Positions 45,583 through 55,232 of a stretch of 64,000 nucleotides of DNA are shown here, one piece after another. The stretch comes from Kaistella soli. Lineage in GTDB: Bacteria > Bacteroidota > Bacteroidia > Flavobacteriales > Weeksellaceae. The stretch's first letter is position 1. Each line of letters begins with the position of its first letter. The position numbers and the translations under genes were made by a program. Location: contig NZ_JAHOPF010000003.1 of the NCBI RefSeq assembly GCF_019038595.1, positions 466,192 through 530,191 on the forward strand, given 5' to 3'. The notes beneath the pieces were generated by a model. It was not told the DNA's origin, ran no database searches, and saw only the letters and a program-made list of their open reading frames with translations.

Positions 45583-47193
45583 CTACTGTTTGATGAGTTT
45601 TTCGATATACTCATTTTTATCGGTCTTTATCTTTACAAAGTAAACGCCTTTACTGAAACGTTCGATGTTATTGGTTTTTTCATTCGCGAGGGCATGAACT
45701 TTTCTCCCTAAAGCATCGTAGATTTCCACCGATATGACCTTTTCTGAAGTGTTGATGGTGAAGCTGGTAGAGACAGGGTTTGGATAAACCGAAATCTTTG
45801 AAATCTTACCGTTTTCAGCACTGGCTAACTGCGCTTCTGTTAAGGATTTTCCGAAATTTAAAATTCCATAACCCATCTGGGGTGTTGTTGAAGGGTATAG
45901 CGAGGCGTTTTTACGGAGAATATTCCGCACGTCTGCCAAAGGTTTTGTTGGGACAGCCTGAAGAAGACAGGCTACACCTCCTGCCGCCAAAGGCGTAGCG
46001 AAAGAGGTTCCGCTGCTTGTCGTGGCACTGTTGTTATAAGCCATTGCGGTACTGGTGCCGCGGGCACTTGCATCTGGCTTTATGAGACCGACTGCATTAG
46101 GACCATAAGAAGAAAAAGAAGAACTGGCGCCAGTAGAAGTTACCCCACCCACGGTGAAAACCTTTTCATTATCAGCAGGAGTAATGATGTAATGCCATGC
46201 ATTCTGCGCTTCATTTCCGGCAGCTGCGAGAACAAAAATTCCTTTTTCTGTGGCGATCTGCGCTGCTCTTGCAATGAAAGAAGTGGTTCCGTTCATATCT
46301 GAATAAAGCAAGTTGTAACGCGGATCATCAAAGTCATAATATCCAAGAGAGGTTGAAATTACATCTACGCCTTTTCTGTCGGCTTCTTCTGCTGCTTCGG
46401 TCCAGTAGATAAGCTCTTCCGGTTTTTCGTTGACACCGTCTTCAGAAGCATAAAGATAAAAATCAGCATCAGGAGCGGACCCTACATAAGAATTTGCGAT
46501 ATATCCGGCGATCACTCCCAAACAGTAAGAACCATGATTGTTGAGCGAAGTATTGTAAATATCGGTGCTTTTATTCACAAAATTATAGCCGCCTTTGATC
46601 TGTCCGTTGTTGCGGATACGCGCATAAGCAGATCCAGTATTCACCGTTGGGAAACCGGTATCAATTACTGCAATGGTTACGCCGGCTCCTGTATATCCTG
46701 CGATATGAAGCGGACGGACGTTGATCTGGTTGATTTGTGCCAATCCGGTACCATAGTTAAAATCGGTTTTTCCTGTGGTACTGTTGAACAGCTCGAATTT
46801 ATCTGTTTTTTTTACCGATTCTTTGCCGCCCCCTGAAGGATGTTTGATAAATCTTTCTACAGACTGTACGTAAGTCTGCGCCTGAAGCGTGGCAATCTGT
46901 GCTGCAGTGGCATTTACGGCCACACCGTTCATCCATTTTGAATAATCTGTTACGGTAAATCCAAGATTTCTGATGTTCTGGATATATGCGGATTCGATAG
47001 GTGCATCCTGATCATTGAGTGCAATTCCGAGCCGTGTTCTGCGGTCAAGTGATTTCTGGTCAAGTTCTGAAAGCGGGTTGGCATAAAACGCTGCTTTGTT
47101 GGGTTTGTCTTTAAAGAAGACAAAAACCAGTTCGGTCTGTGCACCGGCATATGCGAAAACAAAAAGGATAAAAACCGATAGTATTTTTTTCAT
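45583..47193 (-). CDS. T9SS-exported S8 family serine protease (subtilase)
   Basis: The 536-residue protease has a signal peptide (residues 1-18, ending AGAQ), a propeptide-like region to about residue 140 and a subtilisin domain with the full triad: Asp178 in AVIDTGFPTV, His220 in NNHGSYCLGV and Ser397 in GTSFATPLAAGG. The oxyanion Asn lies in VLAAAGNEAQN. The final 70 residues are a type A sorting domain (ISKISVYPNPVSTSFTI, VEIYDALGRKV, FSKGVYFVKIKTD), so the mature enzyme is released or anchored outside the cell through the T9SS. It has its own full promoter at 47217-47248. Confidence 0.94.
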   Translation of the reverse strand: MKKILSVFILFVFAYAGAQTELVFVFFKDKPNKAAFYANPLSELDQKSLDRRTRLGIALNDQDAPIESAYIQNIRNLGFTVTDYSKWMNGVAVNATAAQIATLQAQTYVQSVERFIKHPSGGGKESVKKTDKFELFNSTTGKTDFNYGTGLAQINQINVRPLHIAGYTGAGVTIAVIDTGFPTVNTGSAYARIRNNGQIKGGYNFVNKSTDIYNTSLNNHGSYCLGVIAGYIANSYVGSAPDADFYLYASEDGVNEKPEELIYWTEAAEEADRKGVDVISTSLGYYDFDDPRYNLLYSDMNGTTSFIARAAQIATEKGIFVLAAAGNEAQNAWHYIITPADNEKVFTVGGVTSTGASSSFSSYGPNAVGLIKPDASARGTSTAMAYNNSATTSSGTSFATPLAAGGVACLLQAVPTKPLADVRNILRKNASLYPSTTPQMGYGILNFGKSLTEAQLASAENGKISKISVYPNPVSTSFTINTSEKVISVEIYDALGRKVHALANEKTNNIERFSKGVYFVKIKTDKNEYIEKLIKQ

Positions 47194-47549
47194 GTTGTAA
47201 TTTTATTGAACTGGGACAAAATTAAAAAAAATGTTGAAAATTATGCAAATGAATTCAATTTATATTTAGGTTATGGTAATTAAACTTTGATTGTGTTCCG
47301 TTTTCAGTAAATTGATTGTAGTTGTTCGTTAGTTATTGGTAAAAATTAAAATTTCAAATTCCTGAAAGACAGAAATTTAATGATTATGTGAAAGGATTGC
47401 GAAAACTATCAGGGTTTTAGTTTTCTTAAAAATTTAATTTTCTTAAATTTGAGCAAATATTTTTATGAAACCGCTGAGCATAAAAATGACGGAGTGATCC
47501 GCTCTGCACTCTTGCGGTTGCATATCGAAAGAAAAAAGAAAAAATACGT
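47194..47549. other. 356-base intergenic region between divergent genes
   Basis: It contains the leftward subtilase promoter (47217-47248), a rightward TAAATTTG box (47444-47451) and a leader of about 90 bases before the aminotransferase gene. The leader carries a 10-codon frame, MKPLSIKMTE (47465-47497), and a possible short stem around CCGC/GCGG. Nothing else is recognised. Confidence 0.5.
47217..47248 (-). promoter_or_regulatory. Promoter of the subtilase gene (TTG-N21-TAATTTTG)
   Basis: On the minus strand TTG (47246-47248) is followed after 21 bases by TAATTTTG (47217-47224), 23 bases before the ATG. This is a full match to the flavobacterial pattern. Confidence 0.75.
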
Positions 47550-48674
47550 ATGAAAAAAATTCAGATGGTTGACCTTCAAAGTCAATATTATAAGATAAAA
47601 GCAGATGTAGACAATGCAGTTTTAAATGTTTTGGATTCTGCCGCATTTATCAACGGCCCAGAAGTAAAATCTTTTCAAACTGAACTTGAGACCTATCTGG
47701 ATGTAAAACACGTGATTCCGTGTGCAAACGGAACCGACGCACTCCAAATCGCACTGATGGCGCTTGATCTTAAAGAAGGTGACGAAGTAATTACCGCTGA
47801 CTTTACTTTTGCAGCTACCGTAGAGGTAATTCATCTGTTGAAACTGAAATCGGTTTTGGTGGATGTGGATTATGATACGTTTACCCTCGATATCAATCAA
47901 CTGAAAGCTGCTATTACCCCGAAAACAAAAGCTATTATTCCGGTTCATATTTTTGGTCAGTGTGCCAATATGGAAGAAATCCTGAAAGTAGCGAAAGAGC
48001 ATCACTTGGCGGTTATTGAAGACAATGCTCAGGCTATCGGCGCCGACTTCACTTTCTCTGACGGAACCGTTAAGAAATCCGGAACGATGGGAATTATGGG
48101 GACCACTTCTTTCTTTCCATCTAAAAACCTTGGCTGTTACGGCGACGGCGGTGCTATTTTTACCAATGATGACGAACTTGCCCATAAACTCCGCGGCATC
48201 GTAAACCACGGCATGTACGAAAGATATTATCATGATGAGGTTGGGGTAAACTCCAGGCTGGACAGTATTCAGGCGACGGTTTTGAGAAAAAAACTACCGC
48301 TTCTGGATACGTATAACGAAGCAAGAAGAAAGGCTGCGGATTATTATGACGAGGCTTTTGCCCATCACCCGAATATTTTAACACCGGAAAGAGCGGAATA
48401 TTCCACCCACGTTTTCCACCAGTATACACTAAGAATCCAGAACGGGAAGAGAAATGAACTTCAGCAGTTTCTGGCTGAAAAGGAAATTCCTGCGATGATT
48501 TATTATCCGGTGGCTTTAAGAAAACAGAAAGCCTATTTTCAGGAAAGTGATGACCACGATTTCGTGAATACTGACAGACTTTTAGGTGAAGTGATCTCGC
48601 TTCCAATGCATACAGAACTTGATGAAGAACAGCTGAAATATATTACCGATGCGGTTCTGGAGTTTATGAAATAA
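47550..48674 (+). CDS. DegT/DnrJ/EryC1/StrS family sugar aminotransferase
   Basis: This is a 374-residue PLP enzyme of the family that transaminates nucleotide-linked keto-sugars for surface polysaccharides. Conserved pieces are VIPCANGTDALQIALMAL, TADFTFAATVEVIHLLK, VDVDYDTFTLDI, IPVHIFGQCANMEEI, IEDNAQAIGADF and TTSFFPSKNLGCYGDGGAIF, where Lys192 should hold the PLP. HGMYERYYHDEVGVNSRLDSIQA and the C-terminal PAMIYYPVALRKQKAYF are also standard. galE follows after 45 bases, so the pair may serve O-antigen or capsule sugars. A TAAATTTG box lies about 100 bases upstream. Confidence 0.93.
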   Translation: MKKIQMVDLQSQYYKIKADVDNAVLNVLDSAAFINGPEVKSFQTELETYLDVKHVIPCANGTDALQIALMALDLKEGDEVITADFTFAATVEVIHLLKLKSVLVDVDYDTFTLDINQLKAAITPKTKAIIPVHIFGQCANMEEILKVAKEHHLAVIEDNAQAIGADFTFSDGTVKKSGTMGIMGTTSFFPSKNLGCYGDGGAIFTNDDELAHKLRGIVNHGMYERYYHDEVGVNSRLDSIQATVLRKKLPLLDTYNEARRKAADYYDEAFAHHPNILTPERAEYSTHVFHQYTLRIQNGKRNELQQFLAEKEIPAMIYYPVALRKQKAYFQESDDHDFVNTDRLLGEVISLPMHTELDEEQLKYITDAVLEFMK

Positions 48675-48719
48675 ACTCAAATTCCTCAATAAGTTTAAAC
48701 CCATCACCACACATCCAGC

Positions 48720-49739
48720 ATGACCATACTCGTAACAGGCGGCCTCGGCTATATCGGTTCGCACACCGTTGTAGAACTTTTAAAGAATAATTTTCAGGTC
48801 ATCATTGTAGATGATATGTCCAATTCTGAAAAGTTCATCTTAGATAATATTGAAAAAGTAGCGGGCAAGAGACCGGTGTTTTTTCCTTTCGATCTGAAGA
48901 GGAAGGAACTTCTGGGTCAGGTTTTCGATGCTTATGAAATCGACGGGTGTATTAATTTTGCAGCGTACAAAGCTGTAGGTGAAAGCCAGGAAAAACCGAT
49001 AGATTATTATGAAAACAATCTGTTTTCACTGATCAATATCCTTCAGGAATTCAAAACAAGAAATATATCCAATTTCATTTTCAGTTCGTCGTGCACCGTT
49101 TACGGACAGGCAGACGAACAGCCGATTGACGAAAACACCCCGCTGAAAACTCCGGAATCATCGTACGGGAAAACCAAGCAGATGGGCGAGGAAATTCTGA
49201 AAGATTTCGCGACGGCTCATCAGCGAAAGATTTCGCTTTTAAGATATTTTAATCCCATTGGTGCGCATCCAACGGCTTTGCTGGGTGAACTGCCGATCGG
49301 TGTTCCAAACAATCTGGTTCCTTATGTTACTCAAACCGCATCAGGAATCCGGGAGAAACTCAATATCTGGGGTAATGATTATGACACTGAAGACGGAACT
49401 GCAATCCGTGATTATATTTATGTGGTAGATCTCGCAAAAGCACATGTCAAAGCTTTACAGAAGCTGATTGCTTCCAATGAAGAAACGGTGATTGATATTT
49501 ACAATCTTGGAACCGGAAAAGGGTCTTCAGTTCTGGAAGTGGTGGAGGCTTACGAAAGAGCCAATAACGTTGAGGTTCCGTATCAGATTTGCGAAAGAAG
49601 GGCAGGAGATATCACTATCGCTTATGCCAACGCCGATAAAGCAGAAAAGGAGCTGGGCTGGAAAGCGGATACTTCTTTGGAAGAAGCACTGCGAACCACC
49701 TGGGAGTGGCAGAAGTATCTGGAAACCAGAAATAATTAA
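48720..49739 (+). CDS. galE: UDP-glucose 4-epimerase
   Basis: GalE interconverts UDP-glucose and UDP-galactose. This is an extended short-chain dehydrogenase of 339 residues, with the NAD loop TGGLGYIGSHTVVELL at residues 6-21, NFAAYKAVGES, SSSCTVYG (catalytic Ser/Thr) and the YGKTK motif (Tyr near residue 149). LRYFNPIGAHPTALLGE and RDYIYVVDLAKAH are the usual galactose-epimerase segments. It is downstream of the sugar aminotransferase and is followed by a very strong terminator. Confidence 0.95.
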   Translation: MTILVTGGLGYIGSHTVVELLKNNFQVIIVDDMSNSEKFILDNIEKVAGKRPVFFPFDLKRKELLGQVFDAYEIDGCINFAAYKAVGESQEKPIDYYENNLFSLINILQEFKTRNISNFIFSSSCTVYGQADEQPIDENTPLKTPESSYGKTKQMGEEILKDFATAHQRKISLLRYFNPIGAHPTALLGELPIGVPNNLVPYVTQTASGIREKLNIWGNDYDTEDGTAIRDYIYVVDLAKAHVKALQKLIASNEETVIDIYNLGTGKGSSVLEVVEAYERANNVEVPYQICERRAGDITIAYANADKAEKELGWKADTSLEEALRTTWEWQKYLETRNN

Positions 49740-49767
49740 CCCCTAACACCTCCTAAATTAGAATAAA

Positions 49768-49806
49768 AATGATCCCGTTCAAAATCTGAACGGGATCATT
49801 TTTTTA
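49768..49806. terminator. Strong bidirectional terminator after galE and the TonB-dependent receptor
   Basis: AATGATCCCGTTC (49768-49780) and GAACGGGATCATT (49788-49800) pair perfectly over 13 bp and are followed by TTTTT; A-rich bases precede the stem for the other strand. Confidence 0.92.
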
Positions 49807-49827
49807 AATCATGAAGCGGAATTCTTT

Positions 49828-52407
49828 CTACATTGGTCCTTGCTGGTCATCATCACCTGATGAATTGCTGTTGATGTCTTTTTTCCTTTTAGGTTGTTCT
49901 ACTTTTTCTCCCTGTTTAAATCTGTAAGTTAACGAAAGGCTGAACTGTCTTGGCTGCCACTGCATTTCCATATCACGTGTAAACTGTGCATTGTCTGAGT
50001 AGTTGCTCATTTTTCTGGTGTTGAAAATATCCCTTACGTTGAAACCAATGGTCCCGCTTCCTTTCCAGATGGTTTGTGAAGCTCCGAAATCGAAACCATA
50101 CATTGCTTTTCTGTTATTCATTGCAGTTTTTTCTCCTGCTCTGTAGAAACTCTGAACTTGCAGACTTAAATTCTTATTAGGCTTGAACGTGTTGTTGAAA
50201 CGGATTCTGTAAGAAAAACCGTCACCCGAAAAATCGTTAAGTGTTCTGGGATTGTCCGGGAAAAGATTAAAAGTTCCTTCATTTTTATAGCCGTACAAAT
50301 CAGTTGAAAGCATAATTTTCCACCATTTGAAAGGGTCATAAGTTGCATTCATATCCAAACCGTAATTGGTTTCGGTACCGATGTTATAGGGGATGGTATT
50401 GATTGCACCTGTGTCATCCACAAACTGATATCTGTTTTGCTCATCCTGTGATTTCTTAAAATAGATAGTCGGATTAAAACTGATTTTACTTTTCGATAAG
50501 CTATAACCCAGTTCGAATGAATTTTCGTATGTAGGGTTCAGATCCGGGTTTCCACGGAAATAATTTCTGTCGTCATCAAATGACATGAACGGAATGAGTG
50601 AAAAGGCTCTCGGTCGGTTAATTCTTCTGGAATAATTCAATAACAACTGATTGTTTTTATTGAGTTCGTAGCTTAAAAATACTGATGGGAAGAATTCCGT
50701 ATAATTTTTCTTTACTTCCGGCTGCTGGATGGCCGCTCCTGTAAGCTGATCATATTTCAAAAAATTAATGTCGATTGCAGAAGTCTCACTTCTTAAGCCT
50801 AACTGATAGCCTAATTTTTCACCAAGTTTACTTTTGAACTGAGCGTAAAGTCCTAAAATATTTTCGGAATAGACAGTGTTGCTGGTAAAATCATATCTTG
50901 TATAAAATGCTCCGCCATCGTTGCTTTGATTGACGAAATAGTCATAAGTATTTTTATTGTAATCATACCGCGCACCGGCTTCTAATTTAGATTTTTCACC
51001 TATCGGAAGTTCATAATCGGCTTTTCCGATAAAAGTATTACTTTTTGAAGATGTGGTAACGTTATTAACTGAGTTTCCTGTTGGCTGAAGAATACTTTGT
51101 ACAAAAGTGTTTTGAACAATCTGGCTATTGCCGTCAGTTTTATTGTTCTGATAACTTCCGGAAATATTCAAAAGCTGTCCGTTGTCACCAATTTTCTGGT
51201 CTAAACCAAAATCAAATTGGTTGGCGAAATTCTTACTGTCTCCATAACTGTTTCTTTCCCTGTCGATGTTATTGAAAAAAGAAGAGCTGCTGTAAACTTT
51301 TTCTGCGTAATTGTTAAGGGTATTCGAATTATTATTAAAACTTCTGATCATTCCTGATAAATTAATAGAAGTTTTATCACTGATATCATGTACCAGACCT
51401 GCCGTTAAATTATAATTCTCTCCTGTCCGCTCGCTTTTACCTGTTTGGTTTGAGTATTGAGTGAAAGGAAAAGCTTCTGCGCTGAGATTATTAATATCAT
51501 CTTTCCTCGTGGTGATGTTTTTGCTGCTGCTTTCATTTTCATTGTAGCCTCCGCCGCCGTTTACATACCAGGTCCAGTTGCCTTTTCTCCAATTCAGGTT
51601 AGCGTTCAGGTTAGTTCTTGGCAAGTATCCTAAAGTACCGGTTACCGTACCGTTGAACCCCATTTTTTTATCTTTTTTCAGGATAATATTAAGGATTCCG
51701 GCAGTTCCGGATGCTTCAAATTTAGAAGAAGGATTGGTGATAACTTCAATTCTTTCAATTTGATCTGCCGGGATAGACTGCATTGCGTTCGCACCGTCAT
51801 CAATCCCGAGCAGGGAAGAAGGCTTTCCGTTAATTAAAAATTTTACATTGGTATTGCCTCTCATCGAAACTGTACCGTCTGTATCAACAGAAACCGAAGG
51901 CACGTTGGCTAAAACATCCTGCAGGTTACCGCCTTTTGCGACAATGTCTAAAGAGGGATCATAAACCTTTTTGTCGATTTCTACCCGGTACGCTTTCACT
52001 GCCTGGGCAGTAATGGTAACGCCCTGGATATCCTGGGTTTTCGTATTGGTAGCTGATCCTTCAGCTTCCACGGTGAAATTACCGAGGTTGCCTGCAGTGG
52101 TGATCTGCTTATTTAAAGTTACTTTTTTAAAATCAATGGCTTCCACTGTAATCGCGTAAGCTCCCGGAACCAGTGCGAGCCGGTATTCCCCTTTTTCATC
52201 TGTTAAAACTGCATCACTGAAAAGTTTGTTGGCTTTGCTGCTGAAGCTTACGGATGCATAGGGAACTGCCACATTGTGCTTGTCAACAATTTTTCCTGTT
52301 ACATTTGCTTTTTCCTGTGCAAAAGCAAAACTTGCGGCTCCGAGAACAAATACCAAACCTAAAGTCCTCTTTCTGATCATTGATGAAATCTCAATCTTGT
52401 CTGTCAT
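49828..52407 (-). CDS. TonB-dependent receptor-like outer membrane protein (outer membrane beta-barrel family)
   Basis: The 859-residue protein has a signal peptide starting at MIRKRTLGLVFVLG (codon 10; an ATG at 52380 is the more natural start). Next come a carboxypeptidase-regulatory-like Ig domain (about 32-120, KANVTGKIVDKHNVAVPYASV), a plug domain (about 135-245, NLQDVLANVPSVSVDTDGTVSMRGN, IERIEVITNPSSKFEASG) and a long barrel ending in NSSGDDDQQGPM. The layout is that of Bacteroidetes 'outer membrane beta-barrel' receptors without a SusD partner. The ligand is unknown; no siderophore or sugar genes are adjacent. The C-terminus extends beyond the last strand (LSLTYRF) by a charged tail of about 27 residues. 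Confidence 0.9.
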   Translation of the reverse strand: MTDKIEISSMIRKRTLGLVFVLGAASFAFAQEKANVTGKIVDKHNVAVPYASVSFSSKANKLFSDAVLTDEKGEYRLALVPGAYAITVEAIDFKKVTLNKQITTAGNLGNFTVEAEGSATNTKTQDIQGVTITAQAVKAYRVEIDKKVYDPSLDIVAKGGNLQDVLANVPSVSVDTDGTVSMRGNTNVKFLINGKPSSLLGIDDGANAMQSIPADQIERIEVITNPSSKFEASGTAGILNIILKKDKKMGFNGTVTGTLGYLPRTNLNANLNWRKGNWTWYVNGGGGYNENESSSKNITTRKDDINNLSAEAFPFTQYSNQTGKSERTGENYNLTAGLVHDISDKTSINLSGMIRSFNNNSNTLNNYAEKVYSSSSFFNNIDRERNSYGDSKNFANQFDFGLDQKIGDNGQLLNISGSYQNNKTDGNSQIVQNTFVQSILQPTGNSVNNVTTSSKSNTFIGKADYELPIGEKSKLEAGARYDYNKNTYDYFVNQSNDGGAFYTRYDFTSNTVYSENILGLYAQFKSKLGEKLGYQLGLRSETSAIDINFLKYDQLTGAAIQQPEVKKNYTEFFPSVFLSYELNKNNQLLLNYSRRINRPRAFSLIPFMSFDDDRNYFRGNPDLNPTYENSFELGYSLSKSKISFNPTIYFKKSQDEQNRYQFVDDTGAINTIPYNIGTETNYGLDMNATYDPFKWWKIMLSTDLYGYKNEGTFNLFPDNPRTLNDFSGDGFSYRIRFNNTFKPNKNLSLQVQSFYRAGEKTAMNNRKAMYGFDFGASQTIWKGSGTIGFNVRDIFNTRKMSNYSDNAQFTRDMEMQWQPRQFSLSLTYRFKQGEKVEQPKRKKDINSNSSGDDDQQGPM

Positions 52408-52542
52408 ATTTATAGTTTATACCTATACTGATTACTTTTTGCGCCATTAGTTAAATAAATGTTTGTTTAAAGGCATTTAAAATAACCAGTAAAAGTGTTT
52501 AAATTTTACTTGTTATTGAATTTGAATGGATTATAAAAAATC

Positions 52543-53577
52543 TTAATTGATATGTTTTGAATTCAGCCATGCCTGATAATCGCGGGCATTTTTGGCGTGT
52601 TCGGTATCACTCGCGGTGAAGCGGTGAAAACCAAACCGGTCCGGGTCTGCCGCCATATAAATAAAATTATTCTTTTCAGCATTCAGTACCGCATCCACAG
52701 AGTTCTTATCCGTTACGCAAATCGGTCCCGGGGGAATTCCGGCATTTGCGTAGGTGTTGTAAGGAGAGGGATGTTTAAGATGCTTATAAAGCACTCTTTT
52801 GATCGGGGTCGTAAAATTGGAATCTTTGTTAATAGCGTAGATTACTGTAGGATCGCTCTGAAGTTTCATTCCTTTGTGGTAGCGGTTCAGGTAGAGACCT
52901 GCTATGGTTTTCTGCTCGTCAGGTTTTCCGCCGGATTCTTTATAAACGATAGAAGCCAGTGCATAGATCTGATCTCTTGTCAGGCCGCTTTGCGCTTCTT
53001 TGGCTTTTCTTTCGGCGGTCCAGAAGCCGTTGTATCCGTCTTCAAATTTTTTGAAAAACTCTTTCGGAGTGACGGTCCAGAAGAAGTTATAGGTATCGAT
53101 AAAGAAATATTTCTTAAGATCTTCGGCATTTTTATAGCCCTTCTGAACTGCAATATTATTAAGATCAGCGGCGAATTTCAGGGAATCCAGTTCAGTTTTT
53201 TTGGTCACGCGTCCCACCATTTGGTAGACGTCGCCGAAATCTCCTATTCTGTACGTGTTTTCGGTCTGGTTTCCGGCTTTGATCATATTGACCAAATCGG
53301 TATTTCCGGTTCCTGATTTAATGCGGTAACGGCCGGCTTTGAAAATGGTATTCAGATGTTTGCTTTTCGCTACTTCGGCAAACTGCTCTTTATTTTTAAG
53401 GTAAGGCGCAACAGAATCGAGAATCGAATTGAAATTTGCAGAATGAGGAATTAAAACATAACCTTCTTTTTCGACATTATTCCCGTAATATTTGCTGTAA
53501 TAATGATAGCCGTAATAACCGCCGACCAACAGAATAAGCAGTGCAATAATGGCAAAGAGTGTACCTCCTTTTTTCAT
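52543..53577 (-). CDS. mltG: Endolytic murein transglycosylase
   Basis: MltG is an inner-membrane lytic transglycosylase that cuts nascent glycan strands. The 344 residues have one N-terminal membrane helix (about 6-28, FAIIALLILLVGGYYGYHYY), a LysM-like part and the YceG catalytic domain: ALASIVYKESGGKPDEQ with the catalytic Glu214, MKLQSDPTVIYAI, SPYNTYANAGIPPGPICV and AADPDRFGFHRFTASDTEH. The motif reads YKES where many bacteria have EKET; the catalytic Glu is retained. It lies 40 bases after dapF and in the same orientation, so two peptidoglycan genes form one unit. Confidence 0.93.
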   Translation of the reverse strand: MKKGGTLFAIIALLILLVGGYYGYHYYSKYYGNNVEKEGYVLIPHSANFNSILDSVAPYLKNKEQFAEVAKSKHLNTIFKAGRYRIKSGTGNTDLVNMIKAGNQTENTYRIGDFGDVYQMVGRVTKKTELDSLKFAADLNNIAVQKGYKNAEDLKKYFFIDTYNFFWTVTPKEFFKKFEDGYNGFWTAERKAKEAQSGLTRDQIYALASIVYKESGGKPDEQKTIAGLYLNRYHKGMKLQSDPTVIYAINKDSNFTTPIKRVLYKHLKHPSPYNTYANAGIPPGPICVTDKNSVDAVLNAEKNNFIYMAADPDRFGFHRFTASDTEHAKNARDYQAWLNSKHIN

Positions 53578-53617
53578 AAACTTTCTACTGTCTTTTATTT
53601 TTTAAACTACCGTTTTC

Positions 53618-54382
53618 CTACCAACTGATTTTCCCTTTGAAAACCTGTTTTGCGGGGCCTTCGAGCCAAACATTACTGAAAGAATCTCCATCCTGATTGG
53701 CGTAGACTTTTAAATTTCCGCCTAAGACCTTCACGTCGACTGAATTTTTGTGCCTGTCTTTCATGAAAACCAGGGCAGAAGCTGTGGCACCTGTTCCGCA
53801 GCTGAACGTTTCGTCTTCCACGCCGCGTTCATAGGTTCTTACAAAGATTTCGCTGTCTGAAACTGCTTCAACAAAATTTACATTGATTCCTTCCTGTCTA
53901 TAAGTAGCAGAATTTCTTATTTCGTTACCATTCCGGTAAACTTTATAATTCTGAAGGTCGTCCACAAACTGTACGAAATGCGGCGAACCTGTATCCAGAA
54001 TGGAATTGTCACCATCTTTCCGGATGAGATCAACATCAATCATTTTCAGTTTTACGATGCCACCGTTGATTTCGGCTTCGTGAATTCCGTCAATGGCTTC
54101 AAACTTTGTTCTGTCTTCAAAAACATCGAGGAAATGGGCAAAAGCGACCAGACATCTTCCTCCGTTTCCGCACATGGTGCTCTCGTTTCCGTCGGAATTA
54201 TAATATACCATTTTGAAATCGGTATGGTCGCTGTTTTCCAGCAAAATCAATCCGTCACCGCCAATTCCGAAACGGCGGTCACAGAGTTTTGCGATAAGGT
54301 CTTTTCCTTTGGGAAACTGCAGGTCGCGGTTGTCGATCATTACGAAATCGTTTCCTGTTCCCTGATACTTGTAAAATTCCAT
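53618..54382 (-). CDS. dapF: Diaminopimelate epimerase
   Basis: DapF turns LL-diaminopimelate into the meso form used for peptidoglycan and lysine. I start it at MEFYKYQGTGNDFVMIDNRD (54382), the usual family beginning; the frame has ATGs at 54394 and 54433 too. The 254 residues contain both catalytic cysteines: Cys71 in STMCGNGGRCLV and Cys195 in ETFSCGTGATASALV. LLENSDHTDFKMVYYNSDG and GVEDETFSCG confirm the family. mltG follows 40 bases later, while pnuC lies 170 bases upstream in the same orientation and may or may not share transcription. Confidence 0.94.
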   Translation of the reverse strand: MEFYKYQGTGNDFVMIDNRDLQFPKGKDLIAKLCDRRFGIGGDGLILLENSDHTDFKMVYYNSDGNESTMCGNGGRCLVAFAHFLDVFEDRTKFEAIDGIHEAEINGGIVKLKMIDVDLIRKDGDNSILDTGSPHFVQFVDDLQNYKVYRNGNEIRNSATYRQEGINVNFVEAVSDSEIFVRTYERGVEDETFSCGTGATASALVFMKDRHKNSVDVKVLGGNLKVYANQDGDSFSNVWLEGPAKQVFKGKISW

Positions 54383-54552
54383 ATAATTCTGCATAAAAAA
54401 AGCGGAAAATGCCGCTGCTGGTTGGACCTGCAAAGATACTTAAATCCCGCAGTTTTTTTAATTGACCGGATGTTAAATTAATCACAAAAACGCAGTGTTT
54501 TGCGGGTAAGGGCTTAATTTTCAAACGGGTGAATGCGGGTGCTTTTGACGTT

Positions 54553-55227
54553 TTAATGAGATGGCGATGTGGCTTTTGAATGTTTGCTCCATTCCATATA
54601 ACCAATCACCGCCATCACTGTGAAAACCAAATACTGTACTGAGGTAATTCCCAAACCTTTGTAAATCATCATTGGGATGCATATTAAATCACCAATGATC
54701 CAGAAGATCCAGTTTTCAGTTTTTCTTTTTGCCATGAACCACATCCCGACGAGGAAGATCGCGGTGGTTAACACGTCGAGCCAGTTTGCCCAATCGAGAT
54801 GATTCAGGCCTAAGGTGACGTTCAGCATTGAAAATTTATTGTCGATAAAAGGTTTGTAATAGTAAACGGCAGTCACCAGGATCAAACTCAGCACAAACAG
54901 AATTGCCGCAAAAATCCATTCTTTCTTCTTCGCCGGTGAAACTTCCACGTGAATGTGGTCTTCAGAACTTTTTGCCCACAGCACCCAGCCGTAAATGCTC
55001 ATTACGGTGTAATAGAAATTGATCATCATATCACCCAGGAGCCCGAATTTGAACAGGATGTAGACGTAAAGTGCCGTAGAAACAATTCCTGTCGGATATA
55101 CCCAGATATTTTTTCTGATGGAAAAGTACACGCTCAGCAGACCGAAAAGCGCTGCAGTGAATTCTAGGATGATTTCGTAAGTTTCGTAAGAGGCGTAGGG
55201 TTTCAGGAAGAGTTCGTAGAAATTCAT
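54553..55227 (-). CDS. pnuC: PnuC-type nicotinamide riboside transporter
   Basis: This is a 224-residue membrane protein with about seven to eight helices. Family marks are GLLSVYFSIRKNIWVYPTGIVSTALYVYILF, LLGDMMINFYYTVMSIYGWVLW and NWIFWIIGDLICIPMMIYKGL. PnuC proteins facilitate uptake of NAD precursors such as nicotinamide riboside (some relatives take thiamine or riboflavin). I see no riboswitch in the leader: a TATCTTTG box (minus strand, 55233-55240) ends only five bases before the ATG, so there may be no leader at all. No nadR or kinase gene is adjacent. Confidence 0.92.
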   Translation of the reverse strand: MNFYELFLKPYASYETYEIILEFTAALFGLLSVYFSIRKNIWVYPTGIVSTALYVYILFKFGLLGDMMINFYYTVMSIYGWVLWAKSSEDHIHVEVSPAKKKEWIFAAILFVLSLILVTAVYYYKPFIDNKFSMLNVTLGLNHLDWANWLDVLTTAIFLVGMWFMAKRKTENWIFWIIGDLICIPMMIYKGLGITSVQYLVFTVMAVIGYMEWSKHSKATSPSH

Positions 55228-55232
55228 GTTTT

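Noticed and set aside
47622..48233. Leftward 203-codon open frame
   Set aside because: It is antisense to the DegT aminotransferase and mirrors its conserved codons.
52597..53316. Rightward 239-codon open frame
   Set aside because: It lies entirely antisense to mltG, which has clear catalytic motifs; its residue composition is not protein-like.
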